DNA from: Novosphingobium resinovorum
Lineage (GTDB): Bacteria; Pseudomonadota; Alphaproteobacteria; Sphingomonadales; Sphingomonadaceae
Reading direction: 5' to 3'
Assembly (NCBI RefSeq): GCF_001742225.1
Contig: NZ_CP017077.1
Span: forward strand, 186,001-250,000
DNA: 64,000 nt
The notes under the pieces are model-generated. The model worked only from the letters and a program-made list of their open reading frames with translations, did not search any database and was not told the DNA's origin. The position numbers were made by a program, and so were the translations under genes. The stretch's first letter is position 1, and every line of letters begins with the position of its first letter. Of this stretch, positions 26,651-35,247 are shown piece by piece.

Positions 26651-26713
26651 CACCAGCCATCATCTCGGCGAACATCGGCGCTTGCCTGTTTCATGCGGAT
26701 ATCCGGGGGTTGT

Positions 26714-28384
26714 ATGACGTGTTCTGTGGCTATCGTGGGCGCTGGCCCTACCGCCATCTACACCTTGAACGCCTTGCTCGCGCTGCAGCCCGCACCCTTC
26801 GAGCTCACCATTTTCGAAAAGCAGCCGTTCATCGGCAAAGGCACTCCCTACCGCCCTGGTTGGAACGATCCGGCGATGCTTTCCAATATCGCCAGCATCG
26901 AGATACCGCCTCTCGCGACAAGCCTCGTCGCATGGCTGCACGCCCAGAGTTCGGAGCGACTCGCGGACATGCACATCGACCAGGCTGCCATCGATGACCG
27001 GACATTCTATCCACGCGTGGTCTTGGGCGAATTTTTCTCCGAACAGATGCAAATGCTGCTGGAGGAGGCCGCCTCTCAGGGGGTCGTCGTGACCGTGCGC
27101 ACACGGTGCGAAGTGCTCGATGCCGTCAGCGGGCCTGACGGAATGACCTTGCGCGTCCAGCCCCATCGCGGCGAATGCTTCGAAACCACCTTCGACCACG
27201 TCATCCTTGCCACCGGGCATCAATGGCCGGAGCAACCCGAGGTCAGCCTGGGGTATTTCGCCAGTCCCTGGCCGGCGAGCGAGATCGAGAAGATCCCGGC
27301 GACCCATGTCGGTATTCGGGGCTCGTCGCTCACCGCCATCGACGCTGCTGTTGCCCTGGCCATCGCACATGGCGATTTCGTGGAGGCTGAACACGGCGGC
27401 ATCACCTATGTCCCTGCGCCAGGCACTGAAGATTTCCGGATGACGATGCTGTCGCGCAAAGGCCTGCTGCCGGAGGCCGATTTCTATTTTCCGATTCCCT
27501 ATGAGCCTTTGTCGATCTGTACCGCAGAAGCGATCAACGAGCTCATCGACGCCGATGATCCTTTGCTTCTGGACCGGACGTTCGAGTTGTTCAAACGGGA
27601 GCTTGCCGCAGCGGATGCGTCGTACGCGCAAGAAACGCGTCTCGCATCGCTCAACCTTGAAGATTTCTGCGAAGGTTACTTCAGCCAGCGCCTGGCCACC
27701 GACCCTTTCGAATGGGCTCGGCACAATCTTGCAGAAGCGCAGCGCAACTACGAACGACATCATGTGGTAGCATGGCGCTATGCGATCCTGCGCATGCATG
27801 AAGTGATCGAAGGCATCGTCCCCTATCTCAGCGACTCCGACTTCCTGCGATTTTCGCGGTACCTCAAGACCGCCTTCATCGATGACTACGCGACCGTGCC
27901 CCATGAATCGATTTTGCGCATGCTCGCCCTCCATGAGGCCGGAAAGCTAGAGGTGATCGCAGTCGGAGAGGACTACCAGATTGATCCGCACGGCGTCTTG
28001 AGCGGGGCGCTACTGACATATGGCTCGACAAGATTCCATTTTCCGGTCTTCATTGAAGCGACCGGCCAGCGCGTACTTTCTGCCAAGGATTTCCCCTTTC
28101 CCTCGCTTCGCGAGCAGGGGATCGTCCATGACGTCGATGCCTCGACCGAACACGGTCCTCTGCGCGGTATCGCCATCGACGACCGGTTTCACCCCATCTC
28201 CTCGCAGATCCCGGCAGACCAGCTTTTCTGCGTCAGCCTTCCTTTCATCTTGGGGCGGCACCCGTTCGTGCAGGGGATCACAAGCTCACATGAGATTGGT
28301 CAGATCGTGGCCGCTGAACTGGTTGCCGCACTCGGCCGCCGATGTGACACCGACGAGGAAGTGAAGGAATTGGACGAGCGATGA
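26714..28384 (+). CDS. FAD/NAD(P)-binding protein (PF13454-like)
   Basis: 556 residues from ATG 26714 with GGGGG 4 bases upstream; earlier in-frame codons overlap the CsbD-like gene and terminator. The FAD-binding GxGxxx motif is in SVAIVGAGPTAIYTLNALLA at the N-terminus, followed by FEKQPFIGKGTPYRP, the hallmark of the FAD-NAD(P)-binding HI0933/PF13454 group, and a second dinucleotide motif near IRGSSLTAIDAAVALAI (about 205-225). These proteins are thought to be flavoprotein oxidoreductases of unknown substrate. Its stop overlaps the start of the DUF1543 gene by 4 bases, so the two are coupled. Confidence 0.8.
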   Translation: MTCSVAIVGAGPTAIYTLNALLALQPAPFELTIFEKQPFIGKGTPYRPGWNDPAMLSNIASIEIPPLATSLVAWLHAQSSERLADMHIDQAAIDDRTFYPRVVLGEFFSEQMQMLLEEAASQGVVVTVRTRCEVLDAVSGPDGMTLRVQPHRGECFETTFDHVILATGHQWPEQPEVSLGYFASPWPASEIEKIPATHVGIRGSSLTAIDAAVALAIAHGDFVEAEHGGITYVPAPGTEDFRMTMLSRKGLLPEADFYFPIPYEPLSICTAEAINELIDADDPLLLDRTFELFKRELAAADASYAQETRLASLNLEDFCEGYFSQRLATDPFEWARHNLAEAQRNYERHHVVAWRYAILRMHEVIEGIVPYLSDSDFLRFSRYLKTAFIDDYATVPHESILRMLALHEAGKLEVIAVGEDYQIDPHGVLSGALLTYGSTRFHFPVFIEATGQRVLSAKDFPFPSLREQGIVHDVDASTEHGPLRGIAIDDRFHPISSQIPADQLFCVSLPFILGRHPFVQGITSSHEIGQIVAAELVAALGRRCDTDEEVKELDER

Positions 28385-28893
28385 AGCTTTTCGCAATCTA
28401 CATTGGTGGCGAACACCCCTGCGCGAATATCGAGGTGCACGATGTGCGCTTTGTGCTCGCCGACAGCATCGAAGGGGCGTTCCCAATCCTGCGGGAACAA
28501 TGGTGGGGTGTGCCCAGAAGCCTGCATGTCGATTGCTGGGCCGAGGTCACCGAAGCGGATGGCTTTGCGATCTCACTGAGGCCCGAGCCCTTCGAAGGGG
28601 AGGAAAAGCTCTATTTTGTTAATCTGGGCGGCTACCAACCGAAAGAGTTCGCCGAGCGGCATCGCAACGTCTTCGTGGTTGCGCATAGTGGATCAAAGGC
28701 GAAATACCGTGCGTTGAAAATGGTGAAGGACTGGATCGACCCGCACAAGGACGATCTCTACGAGGCCGAGCACGCCTATTGCCTGAGCGACGAACCGGTG
28801 GGTGAGCGCCTTTTCGTGCACCTCACGCCAATCGACCGCCACGAGCAACCAGAGTTCACCTGTCGCTACATACCGATCAGAAAGGCGAGTTGA
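28381..28893 (+). CDS. DUF1543-domain protein
   Basis: 170 residues. The start MKLFAIYIGGEHPCANIEVH and the block ADSIEGAFPILREQWWGVPR match the DUF1543 pattern, a small alpha/beta domain of unknown function that often occurs as a tandem pair in one protein; here the second half (NVFVVAHSGSKAKYRALKMV) resembles a degenerate repeat of the first. Translationally coupled to the FAD/NAD(P)-binding gene, so likely a partner of it. No signal peptide. Confidence 0.85.
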   Translation: MKLFAIYIGGEHPCANIEVHDVRFVLADSIEGAFPILREQWWGVPRSLHVDCWAEVTEADGFAISLRPEPFEGEEKLYFVNLGGYQPKEFAERHRNVFVVAHSGSKAKYRALKMVKDWIDPHKDDLYEAEHAYCLSDEPVGERLFVHLTPIDRHEQPEFTCRYIPIRKAS

Positions 28894-28946
28894 GGGAGCC
28901 TCCCCCTTTGCGTTGAGATGCGCCGTAGGCGCTTTACCCGTCGCGG

Positions 28947-29198
28947 CTACTCATCTTCCTCGGGAAAAATCGGATCGCGCTGCGTCCCCGACTGTACGCC
29001 CGCTTCTCGCAGAGCGCGGTCGTCCGCTCGACCTTTTTGCGCTTGAGTGGGGTTTGCCCCCATTCCTCCGCTTGCTCGAAGATCCGGGCCGGGATCCCGG
29101 CGCTCGGCCTCCAGCGAGCGTATGCCTTCGGCTGTATCGTCCGGGGCTTCGGATGGGGCGACCCGCTCCTTGCGCGGTTCGTGCTGCACGCTTTCCAT
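28947..29198 (-). CDS. Small hydrophilic protein, unknown
   Basis: 83 residues. It is almost devoid of hydrophobic residues: MESVQHEPRKERVAPSEAPD then TAEGIRSLEAERRDPGPDLR, ending PIFPEEDE. ATG 29198 has GGAG 6 bases upstream, which favours a real gene. The composition resembles the disordered small stress proteins common near EcfG regulons. No family is recognised. Confidence 0.45.
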   Translation of the reverse strand: MESVQHEPRKERVAPSEAPDDTAEGIRSLEAERRDPGPDLRASGGMGANPTQAQKGRADDRALREAGVQSGTQRDPIFPEEDE

Positions 29199-29443
29199 GA
29201 CTGTCTCCAGACTTCTTGATCGTGGAAAGCCCGACAGGCGTGCTGCGTTTCCAGGGTCCGAGAGATTGGTGCTGGTTCGTGGCTTACTCGCGATAACGCG
29301 CCGCGAAACCGCCTGACGGTTTTGGCTAGACGATGGAACGGCGTGTCTTCAGCGCCTGCGGCTGGGAAAGCGACGAGCGGAGTGAACCATCACAGTCTGT
29401 CACGGTTAGGTCAGCAGGCGATCTACGCCAAGGAGCGTTCTGA

Positions 29444-30262
29444 ATGGCTTTCATCGAAGCAAAAGACGGCACCAGCCTTCACGTCAAGGACATGGGTCAA
29501 GGTAAGCCGGTGGTCCTCATTCATGGCTGGCCTTTGACCGGCGACATGTTCGAGTACCAGACCTTGGCCCTTCTCGAAGCAGGGTGCCGGGTTATCACCT
29601 ATGACCGGCGCGGGTTCGGGCAGTCCGGGCATGGTGCCTCCGGCTACGATTACGACACCTTCGCAGACGATCTTGCAGCGGTTCTGGACGAACTCACCCT
29701 CGACAATGTCACCCTAGTCGGCTTCTCGATGGGCGGCGGCGAGATCGCGCGGTATCTGTCGCGTCATGGCGCAGCCCGGATCGCAAAGGTGGCGCTGGTG
29801 AGCAGCGTGGTGCCCTATCTGCTCAAGGGAAGTGATAATCCTGATGGTGTCGACGAGAGCGTCTTCGACACCATGAAAGCGCAGATTCGTGAAGACCGGT
29901 TCGCATTCTTGCAGGACTTTGCAAAACAGTTCTACGGAGTCGGTTTCATCTCGAGCCCTGTTAGCCAGGGGATCCTCGACTGGAGCTTCCTGCTGGGCGC
30001 AATGGCGAGCCCGAAGGCTACCGTCGATTGCATCGACGCATTCGGAAAGACCGATTTTCGGCCTGACCTTGCCTCCTTCACCGTCCCCACCCTTATCATC
30101 CATGGCACCGCTGACAAGACGGTCCCCATCGATCCTTCCGGGAAGGCTGCGGCGGCGGGCATACCGAGCGCCGAGTTCATCGAATACGATGGCGAACCGC
30201 ACGGTCTGTTCGCAACGGCACCTACGAGGCTGAACGACGACCTTATTCGTTTCATCGGCTGA
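29444..30262 (+). CDS. Alpha/beta hydrolase, non-haem chloroperoxidase type
   Basis: 272 residues. It has the family opening SLHVKDMGQGKPVVLIHGWP, the RRGFGQS motif, the nucleophile elbow GFSMGGGE (Ser near 99), the acid in IIHGTADKTVP near 222, and His in GEPHGLFATAP near 251: a complete Ser-Asp-His triad. Members are esterases/perhydrolases that can halogenate in vitro; the native substrate is unknown. It has an AAGGAG site 8 bases upstream of ATG. It is followed by other redox genes in the same direction. Confidence 0.9.
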   Translation: MAFIEAKDGTSLHVKDMGQGKPVVLIHGWPLTGDMFEYQTLALLEAGCRVITYDRRGFGQSGHGASGYDYDTFADDLAAVLDELTLDNVTLVGFSMGGGEIARYLSRHGAARIAKVALVSSVVPYLLKGSDNPDGVDESVFDTMKAQIREDRFAFLQDFAKQFYGVGFISSPVSQGILDWSFLLGAMASPKATVDCIDAFGKTDFRPDLASFTVPTLIIHGTADKTVPIDPSGKAAAAGIPSAEFIEYDGEPHGLFATAPTRLNDDLIRFIG

Positions 30263-30529
30263 TAGCGAGGGCCGGGTTTCGACTGCGAGATCCGGCTCCA
30301 CGCCGGAAAAAGATCCAGATCGGCCAGCAGCGCGAGATTTCGGTCGGCCAATTAGCCCCAACACCATTGGGGTTATGAAGGGTCGGCGCGATAGTCCGAA
30401 TTCGTTCGGACGGTCCCACCCCTGCAAGGCTTCGTCCCTCCGCCTGCTGGTCATCGGAACGAAGATCGATGCAGACGCTTGGACTGCCATGCCCCAACTC
30501 ATCCTCGAGCAGCAAAGAGCAGCCCAGGC

Positions 30530-31288
30530 ATGAAACACCTTGCCGAGAGCTTCTGGAATTTTCGCGGCTCCTTCAGGGTCGCGAAGGTTTTCGACGTTGG
30601 GACGCACATGTCCCTCGTTCGCAAGGCCGACGGTCAGTTCACTTTGATCGACAGCTATGCGGTGTCGGGTGATGAGCGCGAGGCGCTGATGAGCCTCACG
30701 AACAACGGGCGGGCCATCGACACCATCATCAACGTGCACCCGTTTCATACCCTGCATTGTACCGCTGCCCATGAAATCGCTCCGCACGCGCGCCTCTACG
30801 GCACGCAGCGACACCGGGAGCAGGCGCCCGAACTGCCTTGGGAGCGGGACGTGATGGAAGACCCGGCAACCCAGGAACGGTTCGACGATCTGGATTTTTC
30901 CGTGCCAGCGGGCCTCGATCTGGTGACGACTGACGACAGCGTGCATGCCTCCTCGGTTCTCGTGCGTCACCGCCCCAGCGGTATTGTCCATGTCGACGAT
31001 ACCTTGATGGTCCTCGCCGCCCCCGGCATGCTGGGAAATATCTTGCCGCAGTCGCGCCTGCGCTTTCATCCGATGCTCGCCAAGGCGCTGCAGCAGCGCT
31101 CAAGAGCTGCCGACGATTTCGCGGCATGGGCCCAGGCCTTGGCGCGCGAATGGGCTTCGACACGCATCGTCTGCGCGGCGCATTCGGCGGTGCGACAACT
31201 TGAACCTGGCGGATGGCATGCGGAGCTGACCCATGCGCTTTCGGCGATCCGCAAGACACTCGACCATCACCGTGCGCAGCACGGCTGA
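30530..31288 (+). CDS. Metallo-beta-lactamase-fold-like protein, degenerate metal motif
   Basis: 252 residues from ATG 30530. It starts MKHLAESFWNFRGSFRVAKV with later LVRKADGQFTLIDSY, the strand pattern of MBL-fold proteins. Where HxHxDH is expected it reads NVHPFHTLHCTAAHEIA, so the metal site is degenerate. The second conserved region HRPSGIVHVDDTLMVL follows. The product may be a non-catalytic or differently coordinated MBL-fold hydrolase. It sits between a hydrolase and an aldehyde dehydrogenase gene. Confidence 0.6.
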   Translation: MKHLAESFWNFRGSFRVAKVFDVGTHMSLVRKADGQFTLIDSYAVSGDEREALMSLTNNGRAIDTIINVHPFHTLHCTAAHEIAPHARLYGTQRHREQAPELPWERDVMEDPATQERFDDLDFSVPAGLDLVTTDDSVHASSVLVRHRPSGIVHVDDTLMVLAAPGMLGNILPQSRLRFHPMLAKALQQRSRAADDFAAWAQALAREWASTRIVCAAHSAVRQLEPGGWHAELTHALSAIRKTLDHHRAQHG

Positions 31289-31327
31289 TGTGAGCACTAT
31301 CCTTCCCTTACCGAAAGAATCCAAACT

Positions 31328-32716
31328 ATGAGCGACAAGCAAATCCGCACGATCAATCCGCTGACCGAGGACGTCATTGCGACGTATTCCCTCATGTCGG
31401 ACGAGGAAGCTGCGGCGACCGTCTCGGCGTGCCACGAGGCGTTTCTCGAATGGCGTCTGCGCAGTCTCGAAGACCGGGCCGGCGTGATTGCCGCCATCGG
31501 CCAAGAACTGCGCGATTCCAAGGAGGAATTCGCCGCGCTGATGACCCGCGAGGTCGGCAAGCTGATCGGTGACAGCCGCAGCGAAGTCGATCTCGTCGCT
31601 GCGATCTGCGACTATACCGCCAAGCAGGGCCCCGCGGTCCTCGCTGACGAGGAGCGATCCGCCGACGGTGCGACAGCTTATGTCGCTCATGCCCCTATCG
31701 GCGTCGTCTACGGCATCCAGCCTTGGAATTTTCCTGCGTATCAGGCGGTGCGCTATTCGATCGCCAGCCTGATGGCCGGTAACGGGGTACTGCTAAAGCA
31801 TGCCGAAAGCTGCACCGGCAGCGGCCTGTTCCTGCGCGATCTCTATGAGCGGGCGGGTCTGCCCAAGGGCCTGTTCGGTGTGCTGCTGATCTCTCACGAG
31901 CAGTCCGACACGGTGATCGAAAACGATCTCGTGCGTGCTGTCACCCTGACCGGCAGCGACAAGGCAGGGCGAGCGGTCGCCGCCAAGGCCGGCGCGCTCG
32001 TCAAGAAGACCGTATTGGAGCTGGGATCGAACGACGCATACCTCGTCCTCGACGATGCAGACATCGACCTGGCCGTCGAGACGTGTGTTGCGGGACGCAT
32101 CTACAACAACGGGCAGACTTGCGTGAACGCCAAGCGATTCATCGTTACCGACAGGAACCATGAAGCCTTCGTGGAGGCATACGTCGAAAAGTTCCGCGCC
32201 ATTGCCATGGGCGATCCCACCGACGAGAAGACCGCGCTTGGCCCGCTGGTCAGCAAGGCCCAGCGTGACAAACTGCACGAACAGGTCGAGGAGAGCGTCG
32301 CCAAGGGCGCGCGCGTGCTTGTGGGTGGTCAGGTTCCTGACCGGACCGGATGGTTCTATCCCGCCACGGTTCTGGTCGATGTTGCGCCCGGGCAGCCTGC
32401 CTATGACGACGAACTGTTCGGTCCTGCCGCTTCAATCATTCGGGCCAAAGATGATGAGGATGCCATGCAGATCGCCAACGACAGCCGCTATGGCCTTGGC
32501 GGAGGTATCTTCAGCCGCGATGTCGAGCGCGCTCGCGAACTGGCTGCAAAGCACTTCGACACCGGCATGATCTTCATCAACACTTTCGACGTCGCCTCTC
32601 CCGATCTCCCTTTCGGCGGGGTCAAGACATCAGGCTATGGGCGCGAACATGGCCCTGAAGGGCTGAAGGAATTCGTCAACGTCAAATCCATCAAGATCGG
32701 CACCACCGCAAAGTGA
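31328..32716 (+). CDS. NAD(P)-dependent aldehyde / succinate-semialdehyde dehydrogenase
   Basis: 462 residues, the length of the shorter GabD-type ALDHs. The family pattern is clear: QPWNFPAYQAVRYSIASLMA near 138, VLELGSNDAYLVLDDADIDL (Glu active-site region) near 223, and the catalytic Cys in YNNGQTCVNAKRFIV near 262. It oxidises an aldehyde to the acid. It lies just upstream of an old-yellow-enzyme gene with a 8-base gap to its start, so they form one unit that may handle reactive aldehydes and enones. Confidence 0.92.
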   Translation: MSDKQIRTINPLTEDVIATYSLMSDEEAAATVSACHEAFLEWRLRSLEDRAGVIAAIGQELRDSKEEFAALMTREVGKLIGDSRSEVDLVAAICDYTAKQGPAVLADEERSADGATAYVAHAPIGVVYGIQPWNFPAYQAVRYSIASLMAGNGVLLKHAESCTGSGLFLRDLYERAGLPKGLFGVLLISHEQSDTVIENDLVRAVTLTGSDKAGRAVAAKAGALVKKTVLELGSNDAYLVLDDADIDLAVETCVAGRIYNNGQTCVNAKRFIVTDRNHEAFVEAYVEKFRAIAMGDPTDEKTALGPLVSKAQRDKLHEQVEESVAKGARVLVGGQVPDRTGWFYPATVLVDVAPGQPAYDDELFGPAASIIRAKDDEDAMQIANDSRYGLGGGIFSRDVERARELAAKHFDTGMIFINTFDVASPDLPFGGVKTSGYGREHGPEGLKEFVNVKSIKIGTTAK

Positions 32717-32724
32717 GGAATATC

Positions 32725-33819
32725 ATGACCGGACATTCCAATCTGTTCGAACCTTTGCGGCTCGGCGCGTTCGAGTTGCCCAACCGCGTCCTCATGGCCC
32801 CGCTGACACGCAGCCGGGCCCATGCGGACGGGACGCCCGGGGAACTCGCCGTCACCTATTACCGCCAGCGTGCTTCGGCGGGGCTCATCATTTCCGAGGC
32901 CACCCAGATTTCGCCAATGGGTAAGGGGTACATAGATACGCCCGGCATCCACAGCGAAGCCCATGTCGAAGGGTGGAAGGCTGTCATCGAAGCAGTCCAT
33001 GCTGCTGGGGGTCGGATCTTCTGCCAGCTTTGGCACGTCGGCCGGATCAGCCATACGTCCCTTCTGCCGGGCGGCGCGCAACCGGTTTCCGCCAGCGCGG
33101 TTCGCGCCAAGGCCCAGACCTTCACAGCCGATGGCCTCACCGACACCTCCGAGCCGGTCGCGCTGGATGCCGATGGTATTGCAGCCACCCTCGATGATTA
33201 CGAGACTGCGGCGCGCTATGCCAAAGCGGCCGGGTTCGATGGTGTGGAAGTGCACTCGGCCAATGGGTACCTGCTCGACCAGTTTCTGCAGGACGGTACC
33301 AACCAGCGCGAGGACGACTACGGCGGCTCGATCGAGAACCGCCAGCGTTTTTTGCGCGAGGTGATGGAGCGCGTCCTTTCCGTGTTCCCCGCTGATCGCG
33401 TCGGAGTTCGGCTCTCCCCACTTGGACAGGCGAACGACATGAGCGACAGCAACCCTGAAGCTACCTTCTCATCGGCTTATTGCATGCTGGCAGGACACGG
33501 GCTCGCCTATCTGCACGCAATCGAGCAGTTTACCGGGCAGGATACCGACGAGGATCAGCGCGCGCTACTGAAGCGAGTGCGAACTCTTTATGACGGGGTC
33601 TATATCGGCAATGGCGATTACGATGCCGACCGCGCCAGCGCAGCGATCGCCGCACAAGAGGCTGATGCCATAAGTTTTGGACGGTCGTTTCTCGCCAACC
33701 CGGACCTGCCCGAGCGTTTGCGCGTGGGTGCCGAACTGAACGCACCTGACAAGGATACGTTCTACGGAGGCGGCGCGAAAGGATACGTCGACTACCCCGC
33801 TTTGCCCCACATTCATTGA
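32725..33819 (+). CDS. nemA: Old yellow enzyme-family alkene reductase
   Basis: 364 residues from ATG 32725 (GAGGA 6 bases upstream). It begins NLFEPLRLGAFELPNRVLMA, followed by PLTRSRA, and has SEATQISPMGKGY, the active-site QLWHVGRISH and EVHSANGYLLDQFLQDGTNQ, all standard in the NemA/XenA/OYE flavoproteins. It reduces activated C=C bonds (enones, nitro-esters, quinones) with NADPH and FMN. It is co-directional with the aldehyde dehydrogenase and probably co-transcribed. Confidence 0.92.
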   Translation: MTGHSNLFEPLRLGAFELPNRVLMAPLTRSRAHADGTPGELAVTYYRQRASAGLIISEATQISPMGKGYIDTPGIHSEAHVEGWKAVIEAVHAAGGRIFCQLWHVGRISHTSLLPGGAQPVSASAVRAKAQTFTADGLTDTSEPVALDADGIAATLDDYETAARYAKAAGFDGVEVHSANGYLLDQFLQDGTNQREDDYGGSIENRQRFLREVMERVLSVFPADRVGVRLSPLGQANDMSDSNPEATFSSAYCMLAGHGLAYLHAIEQFTGQDTDEDQRALLKRVRTLYDGVYIGNGDYDADRASAAIAAQEADAISFGRSFLANPDLPERLRVGAELNAPDKDTFYGGGAKGYVDYPALPHIH

Positions 33820-33917
33820 TCGATAGCCTGATCGTGCAGCGCGGGGACAGAATCGCGCTGTTCTTTCGGACCAGTTCTCGGGAGCTGCAGTCCGTCGCCA
33901 GATAAAGGAGGATAAAC

Positions 33918-34211
33918 ATGCCTAAAGGTGACAAGAGCAGCTACACGGACAAACAGAAGCGCCGGGCCGAGCATATCGAGGAAAGCTACGAAAAGCGCGG
34001 CACCCCCAAGAAAGAAGCTGAAAGCCGGGCCTGGGCGACCGTCAACAACGAAAGCGGCGGTGGGAAAAAGTCCGGCTCGGGCCGAGGCAAGCCGGAAAAT
34101 CGCAGCGCATCCTCTCGCGGCGGCAAGGCGCACAAGTCAGGCTCTTCAGAGCAGCGATCGGCTGCGGCTCGCAAGGGCTGGGAGACGCGGCGCCGCAACG
34201 GCAACGCATGA
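33918..34211 (+). CDS. Small basic protein, so-called plasmid stabilisation family
   Basis: 97 residues. MPKGDKSSYTDKQKRRAEHI and the following EESYEKRGTPKKEAESRAWA are the characteristic start of a family often annotated as plasmid stabilisation protein; the second half is a Gly/Lys/Ser-rich tail (SGGGKKSGSGRGKP) and ends in KGWETRRRNGNA. The annotation is weak: direct function is unknown. It is a very basic, likely DNA-binding or disordered protein. AAGGAGG sits 6 bases before the ATG. Confidence 0.75.
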   Translation: MPKGDKSSYTDKQKRRAEHIEESYEKRGTPKKEAESRAWATVNNESGGGKKSGSGRGKPENRSASSRGGKAHKSGSSEQRSAAARKGWETRRRNGNA

Positions 34212-34232
34212 CCGTCTCCTTTGTAGAACGCG

Positions 34233-34814
34233 ATGTTGCCGGGGGTGCCTGTGGTTGAAAAACACGACCTGCCGGTACACCGGGCACGTGCCTTTCTCGA
34301 ACCCGGCTCGATCTTGCTGGTGACATCTTGTCATGACGGCGAGCGCAATGTGATGACCATGGGTTGGCATATGGTGCTGGAGTTTACGCCTTCCCTTGTC
34401 GGCTGCATGATCTCTGCCGGCAATCATAGTTTCGAGCTGATACGTCAAAGCGCAGAATGTGTGCTGAACCTGCCAACCCTCGACATGCTCGACGCTGTCG
34501 TCGGGATCGGCAATTGTTCGGGCCGGGACAAAGACAAGTTCGCTGGGTTTAACCTTGATGTGCAGGCCGCCGACCACATCAGAGCTCCGTTGCTCACCGC
34601 GTGTCACGCGAACTTCGAGTGCCGACTGGCGGACGACCGGATGGTCAAGGACTACAATCTCTTCATATTCGAAATCGTAAAGGCGCACGTCGCGCCTCAG
34701 CCCAAGCACCCCAGAACGCTGCATTACACCGGGGACGGAGTGTTTGTTGTCGCGGGAAAAACAGTGAGCCGGCGCAGTGATTTTCGTCCAGAACTGCTTG
34801 GCAACGGCCGCTAA
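34233..34814 (+). CDS. Flavin reductase family protein
   Basis: 193 residues. It has the FMN-binding split-barrel pattern ILLVTSCHDGERNVMTMGWH and PSLVGCMISAGNHSFELIRQ with SAECVLNLPTLD. Members reduce FMN/FAD with NAD(P)H, or bind flavin. The 34233 start has only a weak ribosome-binding site; a GTG at 34248 (VVEKHDL) is possible. It is 21 bases after the small basic protein gene. No partner monooxygenase is adjacent. Confidence 0.85.
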   Translation: MLPGVPVVEKHDLPVHRARAFLEPGSILLVTSCHDGERNVMTMGWHMVLEFTPSLVGCMISAGNHSFELIRQSAECVLNLPTLDMLDAVVGIGNCSGRDKDKFAGFNLDVQAADHIRAPLLTACHANFECRLADDRMVKDYNLFIFEIVKAHVAPQPKHPRTLHYTGDGVFVVAGKTVSRRSDFRPELLGNGR

Positions 34815-35247
34815 GAGCCCCAGCCTTGGTTCCGGAAAGATTTAGGCGTGCGCACCTCCCTTGGTGTAAGCGCCGGTTGAACACCCGGCGCAATAACGGA
34901 TCCATTCAGTGGGATCGCGCAAGCGGCAGGCAGCAAAGAGCTTGATCGTTTTAGCTTATTGATCGACATATACCCATCTTGCTCGACCAAAACGTTCCGT
35001 CTGCTAAAGGCCCAGTCTTGGGCATTCAGAATAGGAAAGCAGACCGACCGCACCCGGGCGCGCAAAATCGGCGGCTGAACGGCCGAGAAGGGTCGGCCTT
35101 GCTACGAAATCCTCGTAACCGAAACGCGCAACCTGCGACCAAGACGTAAGACCGTATGTCCGCTGCGCGAGAGGGCGGCCCTGCGCTTACACTGTGTTGG
35201 CGAGGGCAGCGCAGGTGCTGAGCCTTCGCTATCGCGGAGATGGTGTC
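34815..35247. other. Intergenic, no gene recognised
   Basis: About 430 bases. A hairpin GCGCCGG-N8-CCGGCGC (34870-34891) follows the flavin reductase gene and could end its transcript. The dispersed repeat copy at 35033-35097 is here. The IS110 left end is probably between 35100 and 35200. Confidence 0.45.
35033..35097 (+). repeat. Dispersed intergenic repeat, best copy
   Basis: Reads GGAAAGCAGACCGACCGCAC, then CCGGGCGCGCAAAATC, then GGCGGCTGAACGGCC and GAGAAGGGTCGG. It is the closest match to copy 1 at 5268: the block AAGCAGACCGACCGCA is identical in both. Confidence 0.6.

Noticed and set aside
26660..27934. 424-residue minus-strand frame inside the FAD/NAD(P)-binding gene
   Set aside because: No motifs; the plus-strand protein has clear dinucleotide-binding signatures.
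30457..30481. Second EcfG-like promoter (GGAAC) upstream of the MBL-like gene
   Set aside because: The -10 half reads GCTT with 16-base spacing, too weak to claim.
29714..31069. 451-residue minus-strand frame over the hydrolase and MBL-like genes
   Set aside because: Shadow frame; catalytic motifs of the plus-strand genes are intact.
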